A stretch of DNA of 20,952 bases from Hypsibius dujardini (lineage: Eukaryota > Tardigrada > Eutardigrada > Parachela > Hypsibiidae), in assembly GCA_001579985.1 (NCBI GenBank), contig LRSR01012366.1, positions 1-20,952 of the forward strand. The letters are read 5' to 3'. Within the stretch, counting starts at the first letter, position 1, and the number at the start of each line of letters is the position of its first letter. A program made the translations under genes and the position numbers. Positions 10,601-18,631 of this stretch are shown piece after piece. The notes beneath the pieces were generated by a model. That model was not told the DNA's origin. It saw nothing but the letters and a program-made list of their open reading frames with translations, and did not search any database.

Positions 10601-12323
10601 TTTACGTACCGCATAATGTTTTACATACCTCGACCCTGTCGCTTTAAATCGCGCAAAATGGCAGAGATCTCGCGTTCGGACATAACGTTGTTGATAATGC
10701 GGGACGTCAGTTGAAAGGGCAGTCCAGTCCGCTTCGTCAAGTCGATCAAGGACGTCTCCATGAGCGAGTAAAAGGCAGTAATGTTTTTGGAAATCTCCAC
10801 CAGTGTGGTCACATGGTACCATCGATGTTGATTCAGCAGATCTAACAGTGCCACACTGAAGCTGATTGAGGACACACCGAGTGACACGGTGGTCTGCGGC
10901 TCAGACTTTGGTGTGAGAAAATCCTTTATCATTGAATCCCTACGGCAAACAGATATAGCGACCTTAAAAACGGCTAAAACCTAAAAACCCTGTGCGAACT
11001 TAACCCCTTACAAATGCCAGCATATACGGTACAATAATAATTCTTAAAAGAATATTCAAAAATAAATTTTCTCGGTCGATTTAAAATACTAAACTAATTT
11101 GCGCATTCAAAAGGGAGAAAGTTGATTCCACAGTAAAAAAACTTCGGCCATTTTAGGGAAATATCAACCTTCTTAATATTTCCGTTGTTTTTAGAATACA
11201 TATGGAACATTTCTCTTTCAAACAAACTTAACAATTTTAAATCAAAATAAATTCTTTATTAAATCCATAATACATGAATATATTTAATAGTTGTGCCAAA
11301 AAAGTGTTGTCAATCTGAATTTCAAAACTTAATATCTAATTCATTGTTAGTGTTTGTGGAAGCAACCGTATTCACATATTTAGAGTGAAGACCAGCACGT
11401 CCAGCTGTGCAGCAAGATTGGAGAGTCCATTCTGCTCGTTGCAACCTAAGTTCAGCACCAAAACAGGTCAATATAGTTGGGTATTATTATAATTTGAATT
11501 TAAAAGTTTTTTTTCAGCCAGGAAATCGTTTCGACTTCTTACGTATTGGAAACAAGACCTCTCAGGGTAGACCAGGAGATGGGTAAAGGAGCAAACTGAA
11601 TTTCTTTAAAACGGAACCCAATATTTGACCTATTGTTCCTGATTACTTTAGTTCTTCCATCAAACTTGTGATTTATTGGGGTCCAATATATCCTTCCAGT
11701 AATAAATGCAAATGGCAGGTTAAAAACATACACGAATGGTTCAAATATGATGGAAAAACTGAATTAAATTTTTTTTTGAAATCCCAGGGAGCCTTTGGAA
11801 TCCGACCCCACACTATCTAAAAATTTCAACATAATCAGGAACAATATACCGACTTTTGGGCTCAATTTTGAAAATAATTCATTTTGCCCCTTTACCCACC
11901 TTTGACCCAATCATAAGGGGTCCTGGTTCGGACTTGTAGGGACCTTAAACGAGCCCCTGTTGTCAGGTAGCTCGAGTTCACTTTACCGCTTTCAACAATA
12001 GCATAGCAAGTATCGTTCCGCCGGTGTAGGAACAAATACTCGGAGATGTCGTCCACGGCGTCCGCAGTGACGTCCTCGCAGGTTCTGTGATCCTTATGCT
12101 GAAAGTAACGAACACTGACGTTGTACTGGCCACCATATCGCTTCATAATCTCCTGTCGCATCACTTCGAATGAAGGTCGTGTGTAAACGGCATTCGTAAC
12201 ATAGCCTGGCACGTCATATTGCAGGGTCACGAGAAGCTCGATGTTACTTCCTTGAGCCGCTACTTGGAATGGCACAACCAAGAGACACATGAGCACTGCG
12301 TTTTTCCTGAAAATCTTGTCCAT
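7683..12323 (-). CDS. Receptor B: complete 540-residue NPR-C-like receptor with short cytoplasmic tail
   Basis: Predicted single-pass receptor of the natriuretic-peptide-receptor family without an enzymatic domain. Exons (minus): 12323-11987, 11445-11376, 10939-10629, 10555-10512, 9322-9203, 9119-8979, 8566-8306, 8214-8070, 8000-7922, 7797-7683. They sum to 1623 bases and every phase fits. Residues 1 to about 24 are a signal peptide (MDKIFRKNAVLMCLLVVPFQ...). The ANF_receptor ectodomain spans roughly 27-460 with N-glycosylation sequons such as NVS and NDT. Cys464-Gly-Phe is the juxtamembrane motif, with a second Cys at 473. The membrane helix is about 484-501 (AIGGIIACIAVLVVCAAL). The tail, 503-540, contains a W-I ... 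E-L-L stretch resembling the first residues of the kinase-homology domain, then TGA at 7685-7683. No kinase or cyclase motif was found further 3' down to receptor A. An upstream in-frame TTG exists, but the ATG at 12323 gives the better signal peptide. The weakest junction is the exon 8 donor A|GTCTGT; it is supported by its match to the same position in A. Confidence 0.85.
7922..8000 (-). other. Transmembrane exon of receptor B
   Basis: A 79-base exon between a TTCTAG acceptor and a CA|GTAAGT donor, entering in phase 1 and leaving in phase 2. It encodes one uninterrupted hydrophobic helix flanked by E-R-T and H-Q-W. The plus-strand paralog at 16782-16860 has a membrane exon of exactly 79 bases with the same two phases, which independently supports both models. 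Confidence 0.8.
9323..10511 (-). other. Receptor B intron 4 (1189 bp)
   Basis: Bounded by GTTCTG|GTACAG and AATTTTAG. Short open stretches occur on both strands but none has a familiar motif or suitable splice phase. I see no functional element in it. Confidence 0.6.
11775..11955 (-). repeat. Dispersed repeat copy 1 (in receptor B intron 1)
   Basis: Read on the minus strand, this ~180 bp stretch matches 20110-20292 on the plus strand along its whole length. Shared blocks include GGCTCGTTTA at the start, CCGAACCAGGACCCCT (one mismatch), GGTGGG-AAAGGG-CAAAA in the middle, and GGCTCCCTG-GATTTCAA at the end. It sits 30 bases inside the intron from the exon 1 donor at 11986. It is non-coding and clearly diverged from the other copy, so the insertions are not recent. 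Confidence 0.7.
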
Positions 12324-13367
12324 CGAAACAAAGAGAAAAACAATGAAGAAAAAGAATTTTCTAGACCACAAACTAGCAAGCTGCAGCCAGACTTAAAAAT
12401 ATTCGTTTGTCGTATGTATGCAGGGGTAAGAGGGTAAGCTCAAGACGCTTCTACAGCGAACTGAAAATATTATTCCCGACCAAAGAAACAGTCTTATCAT
12501 GCTCCAAGATATATAAGCCATCGGACACACCCTCGGCCTTGGTGCGATGATATACGCAATGCTTCTGCGTGTTCTAACTGGATCGGATAAAGCTTCTCAA
12601 GCAGCATGCGTAAACGCGTCATGTTGCAATCGTTTTCAATTTCCTAGCAGCCAACAAAATTGCACTCATCAGCTTTGCAAAATTCACTGCCAGTGAGTAT
12701 GGGTACGACAACAATGTTTTTAAATATTCACAGGTTTGGAGATTGATATTGAGACGGATTTTGCTGATGCGGCCATTTTATCTCTCAATGTATAATAGGA
12801 AAAGGTCATAACTGGGAGGGGGTGGTGACTTATGCATCTCAAGGATCGTCTAACAAACGCCAGAATTTTCTCGTAGATAATGAGATGACAATCATGTAAT
12901 CAAAACAACATTTCGCACGCCATCCCCCCATGAAATATGGAGCACATGGAGGGTCGAGTCGAGCGCTCTTCACAACCGCTGAGCAATAATAATATACCGC
13001 CCATGGTGAGGGCCTTGTGAGGAACGTGGCTGAAGGATTCAGAGAAGCTTGGCTTGCTGTTGAAATTCTTCAAGCTTACTGTTTAACGAGTTCTTTCGCG
13101 AAAATACGCGTCCGTTTAAATGTCACATTGAGTGAGTGGCGTATATGTGTCTTAGAGATGAGCATATGCGGATGGTGTACTTTCTTCGTTAAAACAAAAT
13201 GCCTATAAAATACCACATGTACGCACTGATTAATTAACCCCTCAACTCAAAACTCCAAAATTTCTTCACCTCATTGAAACGTGCAAGTGAGGCAACTTAT
13301 TTGAAGCTCGATCTCTCGACAGCATTAACCCTAGAATGTATTGCTCGTGTCTGTAATTCCCCAATCA
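12324..13367. promoter_or_regulatory. Divergent intergenic region between receptors B and C
   Basis: 1044 bp between the start codons of two oppositely oriented paralogs, so it should hold both promoters. TATAAAA at 13204-13210 on the plus strand, 158 bases before the C start codon, is a reasonable TATA box. For B, the palindromic TATATA at 12510-12515 lies about 190 bases upstream of its ATG. No similarity between the two halves was noticed. Assignments are by motif only. Confidence 0.35.
13204..13210 (+). promoter_or_regulatory. Candidate TATA box for receptor C
   Basis: TATAAAA in CCTATAAAATACC. If used, the transcript start would be near 13235, giving a 5' UTR of about 130 bases with one short upstream ATG frame at 13336. 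Confidence 0.3.
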
Positions 13368-13876
13368 ATGAATAACCTTTTTCGTACACTTATTTTCGAA
13401 AGCGTTATAGTACTGTCCATCGTGTTGGGTCAAGCAGGCAGTGATGGGACATTTCGCAAAGTCTTGCCGACGATGTCGATTGTGGTATTTGGCCGGCTGA
13501 CGTCCTTGGGTACTCCGTCACTGTCTGTCTCGGAGCCGCCCATGGAAGTGGGATATGAACAGATCCGACTGCAGTACAAGGACCGATTCGTTATCAATCA
13601 CATTCAAACCATGGCACCGCCTTGTCTGACAGCTTTGAGCGCAAATGAGAGTCAAGAGAACGTTCTCGCGTGGTGGTACTACCAACTTCAAAGGGAATCA
13701 AACCAAACGGTCATCTTCATGACACCCGGCATCTCACCGGCATTCGACTGCCCTGCCAATGACACGTCCACCGGTCTGCTGGCTATTAAGTGGAACACTT
13801 TTTAATGCTGACGTAAGTTGAGGGAAGCCTCGAAGCGGAATGATAATATAACGCGATAACCATGGGCAAAGAAATG

Positions 13877-14151
13877 GCAAAAAAACAGTAAGGGTATTTA
13901 AAGTTCGCTAATTTGCAGCGATTATTTCGCTAATTCAGACTCGCTTATCTGCTCGCTAATTGTATCCATCTATCTTGTGAGTGGTCCATGTGAGTTGAGA
14001 TTAGCAAAGGAGACACAGCTTCAGGTAAGCCAGGGGGCGTGTCCTCGTATCACCGTTGCAAGGGCGTGCAAAACCAGGGAGATCAGCGAGTTTGAATTAG
14101 CGAAATAATCGCTGCGAATAAGCGAACTTTGAATACCCTTACTGTTTTTGC
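13877..14151. mobile_element. Fold-back / MITE-like element with ~64 bp terminal inverted repeats
   Basis: The left arm (13877-13945) and right arm (14085-14151) are inverted copies. Over about 64 aligned bases, from AAAACAGTAAGGG to AACTCGCT, I count four mismatches. The arms enclose about 140 bp with no coding capacity. Inside the left half the motif TCGCTWAT recurs at about 13905, 13926, 13941 and 13952. No target-site duplication could be fixed, because the A/T-rich flanks (ATGGCA / TGCATT) are themselves near-inverted. This is the form of a non-autonomous DNA transposon. It lies in receptor C, just after the exon 1 donor. Confidence 0.75.
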
Positions 14152-14534
14152 ATTTTATCAAAATTTTAATCGTTTGTTTAAGCTCCCCCTTATCAAAAAC
14201 CATTGTGATCGTTGGCTGATTGGATCTTCCATATCGTGCTTGACTGTACATATGTTGGAGAAAAAAATTGTCTATTAATAATAGAAAAAAATCAGAAAAA
14301 AAATGAACCGACATTATTTCATAGACAAGTTCAACAGTCCATACCTTAAACAGCTATTATGAAGCGGAGCGTAATAAATTGCTCTATCAGGTTTCATAAT
14401 TATGATGTTGACTTAAAGGGTAACGTGCTATACTATTTGTTTTAAATGCCCGTCAAATCGTTACGATCTACGTAGCGTGTATATTTGTAGGTTACTACAA
14501 TAATCCCCCCCCCCGCCACATACAACCTTTTATA

Positions 14535-14590
14535 CTATTGTCACCCCCTTTTCACCTCTATTAGACTATAGTCAGCCGCTTTCTCCAAAT
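14535..14590 (+). repeat. Second locus of the ~30 bp minisatellite unit
   Basis: About two units: one starting CTATTGTCACCCCC at 14535, and a degraded one at about 14566 (CTATAGTCAGCCGCTTTCTC). Similar to the array at 19473-19563. It follows a C-rich tract at 14505-14514 and lies between receptor C exon 1 and its next recognised exon. Confidence 0.4.
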
Positions 14591-15600
14591 AAAGTAAATT
14601 AAAATAAAGCTAGTTTAATGTTATTTTTGTTCATTATTGAGTTTGAGTTCATAGGAGATGAACGTCTCAAGTTATTAGAAATTTCAGCTGGACGTTGCAA
14701 TCTATCAAGGATTCCATGACAATTAAAATTAACTGAGATTCGTAAAATACAAGTGTATTTCTGACTAATCATAACTAATTAACTAACCGACCGGAGCTGT
14801 CAAGGAAAATCGATCAGTGAATTTCGGAAATTCGCCGATGCATTTGGCTAAGCAGTAAGGCAGCCGGGCTATCAACAATCGAAACATGCAAATAGGTCAA
14901 TCACGGGCCTTGGTTTTGACGCACACGGCTCAACATTTCGCATGCTTACTGATACCTTATTTCGACAGACTTTTTTACACAATTTATTGACGGCTACACT
15001 GTCACTATTGTGTTTTGCAGGTAACAGCCGCAGCCTTTAATATGACCGACGCTCATTATGTAAGTTAATCAGGTTCTCGGGCTCCAATTTGTTTTGTAAT
15101 TGTCAATTTTACACAGGTATACGTGGTAACGGAAGTAATGTCAGCTCCGTCTACTTTCGGCAATCTTACCTGGCGTCAAGGGAACCAGAGCGACCAGGTG
15201 TGTATGTGTTGGTGTGTGGTAATCGGTTCAAAATATTTTCGTTTACCCTGCATGTATGAGGGTACATTCTTAAACCCCATGTGACTGCTAGAAAAAATGA
15301 AAATGACATGTTCTTACTTTTTTTTAAGCGCCCGATGACCCCAATTTAAATTAAAATTTAGCGGAAAATGTATGGAGCACTATACTATTTATTTATGCTT
15401 GACGACAATAGAGTTCCATCCTGTTTGCAAAAAAAAAACATTTATGGCTCTCTGTACACGTTTTCGGTGATTTTTATGAAAAGGTTGCACGTAGAGCGTT
15501 CCAGTCGGTGATCGTACTGCAGTCGGTGGATGAAACATCGAGTGACATCACTACTCAAGTGACAAAAAAAGAACTGGCTATTGAGTTTCGTCGACGATCT

Positions 15601-15603
15601 TAG
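15601..15603 (+). other. In-frame TAG stop inside receptor C exon
   Basis: The exon 15484-15690 (207 bases, acceptor GAAAAG, donor CAG|GTAAGA, phase 0 at both ends) aligns from its A-F-Q-S-V-I-V-L start with A-F-R-S-L-I-M-L in B. The frame is broken by TAG after R-R-R-S and then continues open through a plausible Y-N-W-I-Y segment to the donor. Homology on both sides of the stop argues for a point lesion, not a wrong exon end. Confidence 0.7.
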
Positions 15604-16781
15604 CTCAAGTACAATTGGATCTATTCAAACGACAATGAATGGACCGACGTCCTCCTGGACGGCTACATTGGCGTACTCTTGATCGGCCAGGTAAGAAATA
15701 GCCCTAACCTGCAACAGTTATCAGATATCTAACCCTGCACATCAGAAATATGTGTGAACGTGTGTGAACATTTGAAACAATTTTTCAAATCTGATTTCTG
15801 AAATCGATAAAGCAATGAGTTTCTTCTATTTTAATTGAGTTTGCATGTTGCGATTGCGACATCATCCATGGCACAATACCAACCGTTTTTCCAAAACCGT
15901 GTGCGAAGCTTAGCGTGCTGGACTCTCAATCAGCTGATTTTGACAAAAAAGATGCATTTGTTTTCTGATTGACGTTAATAATCTTGCTAATCAAATAAAG
16001 AACCATGCTGCTTGTATGTTGAAGCACAAAATTGCTACATGTGAAAAGCCTGAAAATCCTGCGACGTCTGACCGAACTTGGTCGGCATGTTTGGGGAAAT
16101 AGCTCGTTATTGATAACAGTCCAAGTTTAAAAACAGTCGAAAAACTGTCATGACATAGATAATTGATAATTAACTTCATTTTCAGATTTGGAAAAAACAT
16201 AACGCGGAGCAAATGGTTGGAGAGAAAAAAACGTGGTCGCGTGTAAATAATTTACCCCAGTAGTACCGTAACAGTGGCGACGGGAGGTCCCTAGCTGGGT
16301 GCCCTAGCTGGGGTGGAGGAGGAGCGGACGGAAACTATTATCGAATTCCGAAATTCGGTGATCGATTTCCCTTATCATCCCCGACTGACCAGGCAAGTTA
16401 TTCGACACACTGAAAGCAATCAACTGGGCCGGGGGTTCATGGCCTCCTCCGAGTGTATCACTCTGTGGCTTTCAGGAGTTTCGCAACTTCCCTATCCCAA
16501 TCTAGCGCATTTAAGTACTGACCGTAAAATTAAACCAACCTGAAAAATGAACTAAAATTAAGTTCACACTTTCATTTAGTGACAAATCTTATAGTTCTTC
16601 TAGTTTCCTTAACATACTACCTGTAAATGAAGGTTTTTAGTCCTCTTTGCCCTAGCTGAGTGAAAAGGCAGTCAGTTTGAATTGACAAACTTCAGTTTTT
16701 ATCACCATTACTTATGGAACCCAGTTCAATTAGTAAGTATTAAACACTGATCTGGGCATGGGTCTTGTTCGATCCAAATAG

Positions 16782-16860
16782 GTTCTACGCGTGAAGTAAT
16801 AGGATGTTCTGTCGGTGGAAGCGTTCTCTTGCTCAGTGTGTTGGGCACCATCTGGATCCG
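16782..16860 (+). other. Transmembrane exon of receptor C
   Basis: Acceptor CAAATAG, donor CG|GTACAT, 79 bases, phase 1 in and phase 2 out, exactly as in receptor B. It encodes S-T-R-E-V-I followed by a hydrophobic helix (CSVGGSVLLLSVLGTIWI) and a stop-transfer arginine. It joins in frame to 16946, giving R-W-F-K-R after the helix. Confidence 0.75.
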
Positions 16861-16945
16861 GTACATAATAAAATATCTCGCCGTCCCTGCACCTTATATT
16901 GTATACTACATCTAACAAAGATTTCCCTCAATCGGTTTTTCGTAG

Positions 16946-17035
16946 ATGGTTCAAACGGCATGTTTTTGAATCGGCCAATTACTGGATACTTAAACGCAGT
17001 GACCTTCATCTTCCTGGCTATACCTATTATTCCAG
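16946..17035 (+). other. Receptor C juxtamembrane cytoplasmic exon
   Basis: Acceptor TTTTTCGTAG, donor TCCAG|GTTGTC, 90 bases, phase 2 at both ends. It encodes W-F-K-R-H ... A-N-Y-W-I-L-K-R-S-D-L. The last part matches N-Y-W-I-L-D-P-E-L in the final exon of B, and the W-x-x-x-x-x-D-L pattern is like the start of the kinase-homology domain of receptor guanylate cyclases. In C a donor follows where B reads on to its stop. Confidence 0.7.
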
Positions 17036-17454
17036 GTTGTCTCTGTTATCGTGCCACTTATTAAGGGCAGAAAATAGAGAGATGAAACAGCTAGAAACGC
17101 TTATTTTCATTCTCTGTCACTTTCCCCATTCTGATTATTTTGCAAAAATTTCCACCTACAAAACTATCTGAAATCGCGACGCATTTATTACTACCGGGTT
17201 TAGTTTGGGGCTTGGGGTACTTTGAAATACGATATTTGTCTCCACAATGGAATCCCCTATATCGATGCAACGTTTCGGTCTGCAAATTGTTACATTCGTC
17301 ACAAATTTAGATTTCAATAAAAGAAGTATTCCAAATGAGTCTGAATTCGGCATTTGAATAATACCGCAGATCGGAGTTACTAGGAATTAATGCTCATTTG
17401 GACAAAAACGGAGATTTTTTCCGGACTTTTTTACCAGTATTTTCTTTTGGTGAG

Positions 17455-17575
17455 GGCTATGCTCACAGTCCACGGCCGTCCCGGAGTGCTCGCGGGTTCG
17501 GGTTGTCGTCCCAGTGAACAGGCAACGGTGATCCGCTCCACTGGCAAAACGGCACGTCTGTATGGAGCATGTGTG
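17455..17575 (+). other. Possible start of kinase-homology domain, receptor C
   Basis: 121 bases from acceptor TTTTGGTGAG to donor GTG|GTAAGA, phase 2 in and phase 0 out. The protein is Ser/Gly/Arg-rich, then E-Q-A-T-V-I-R-S ... A-R-L-Y-G-A-C-V. This resembles the G-Q-F-x-V-F ... Y-x-G-x-x-V strand region near the N-terminus of receptor-cyclase kinase-homology domains. The resemblance is weak, the acceptor is not ideal, and an alternative acceptor CTCACAG at 17461-17467 would break frame with the previous exon. Confidence 0.45.
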
Positions 17576-17692
17576 GTAAGACATAGCAACAAAGCGATGC
17601 CGAGTCGGCCCTTTTGCTGGACAGAGGCTTATTTTGATTGCCAGAGATTTAATTCAATAAGTGATTTGTAATAAACGTGATCTCCATTGCAG

Positions 17693-17740
17693 AGCCTCGC
17701 ATTCGAGACAAGTCCCGAAGGAATGCCGTATGAATTTTAG
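17693..17740 (+). other. Candidate terminal exon of receptor C
   Basis: A good acceptor (TCTCCATTGCAG) followed in phase 0 by 15 codons (SLAFETSPEGMPYEF) and TAG at 17738-17740. ATTAAA, a variant polyadenylation signal, follows immediately at 17741-17746. If used, C would also end shortly after the membrane, with no catalytic domain. A competing acceptor at 17932 (TTTCTGCTCAG) leads to V-A-L-A-E-R and a TAA at 17966. I cannot choose between them with confidence. Confidence 0.35.
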
Positions 17741-18631
17741 ATTAAAGTCGAAGTTTTTTTGCTGATTTTTCGTCTCCTTCCGTTTTTTGGAGTTTCGTTG
17801 CCTAGGCATTATGAAAAAATACATCATAACGGCCAATTAGACAGTGCCACTGCAGCTCATATTTCTTTTCTACTCTCCTCGTATTTCGTTTTACCAGTGA
17901 TGTCTTTGTTTTACCTGTATTTTTCTGCTCAGGTTGCCCTGGCTGAAAGGGTACGCTGGCTGGAATAAACAAGCAAGTGTGTATATACCCGACTTGTTAA
18001 AGATTTTTGGCGATTCTGGTACGGCATTCTGTGTCTGCTTTTTACGATGTTCGATAAAGTCAATCCGGTCTAAGTGAAAGAGAGGCAGATAGACAGGCAG
18101 GAAAATATGCAGGCAGGTAAGCCTACAAGCAGGCAGGTGATAGACAGACAGATATCCCACCCGGAACGAATATATATGCATTTCTGATATTTAACTCTGC
18201 CATTTTTCTATTGAAACCTATGCATTGGAGCTGCAGTCGTCTCATTGTTTGCTTCTGAGCTTCCGTTTATAAATTTTCTAACTGGACTGCTCGTGCAACG
18301 GTGTCTGTGACGTTCAGTAAACGACACGACTTTTTGTTTTATTAGTATGGTTTCGTGGTTGACGTAATCCTCCACAATCGCATGGAATTTATGAAAGTGA
18401 TACTGATTTGTTATCCTGCTTGGATGCCCGTGTCCTCTCATCTGAAATTTGATAATTACGCGGCATCAATAGCGATTATCTTATCGACTGATTATACTTC
18501 CACTTTCACGGTCGTCCAATGAACGATTCAATGTCAGGCTTTTGTGGCGGTTCCTTCGTTGATTTTCTTCCAGCCAACTTCTTGTCGAGCGTGTTACTTG
18601 TGTAAGAAATTTCGCAGGAACTGCCGGTAGA
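17741..18631. other. Spacer between receptor C and carboxypeptidase
   Basis: Contains ATTAAA at 17741, the GCAG/ACAG microsatellite at 18083-18152, and TATAAA at 18268-18273, about 360 bases before the carboxypeptidase ATG and too far for a simple promoter unless there is a long leader. An open stretch at 18346-18519 has no recognisable homology. Confidence 0.45.
18083..18152 (+). repeat. Imperfect AGGCAGGCAG / AGACAGACAG microsatellite
   Basis: Tetranucleotide-based repeat (GCAG and ACAG units) with interruptions, between receptor C and the carboxypeptidase gene. No coding potential. Confidence 0.7.

Larger units (their letters stand above)
13368..17740 (+). pseudogene. Receptor C: decayed third paralog of the receptor family, opposite strand
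   Basis: ATG at 13368 opens a signal peptide (MNNLFRTLIFESVIVLSIVL), then an ectodomain start resembling exons 1-2 of A and B without their first intron. Recognised pieces: 13368-13805, 15021-15059, 15117-15197, 15484-15690, a CGF-exon relic near 16398-16502, membrane exon 16782-16860, cytoplasmic exons 16946-17035 and 17455-17575, and possibly 17693-17740. Lesions: TAA at 13803-13805, ten bases before a GTAAGT donor at 13813 and immediately after a five-T run; no counterpart of exons 3-4 (about 118 residues); in-frame TAG at 15601-15603; no recognisable exon 7; and the CGF exon running into TAG at 16503 with no suitable donor. The membrane and juxtamembrane exons splice in frame and keep N-Y-W-I-L, shared with B. 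Most likely a pseudogene. A functional gene with badly read exons, or errors in the sequence, remain possible. Confidence 0.75.

Noticed and set aside
12324-12371. Upstream extension of receptor B to a TTG at 12371
   Set aside because: TTG is an unlikely start in an animal gene, and the ATG at 12323 gives a normal signal peptide.
17390-17671. Plus-strand 93-codon frame as an independent gene
   Set aside because: Only its central part (17455-17575) is flanked by splice sites in phase with receptor C. The rest reads through introns.
18346-18522. Open stretch after a TTTTATTAG acceptor-like site, ending in TGA
   Set aside because: About 58 codons with no family resemblance and no partner exon. 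It could be a receptor C exon or a leader of the carboxypeptidase, but nothing supports either.
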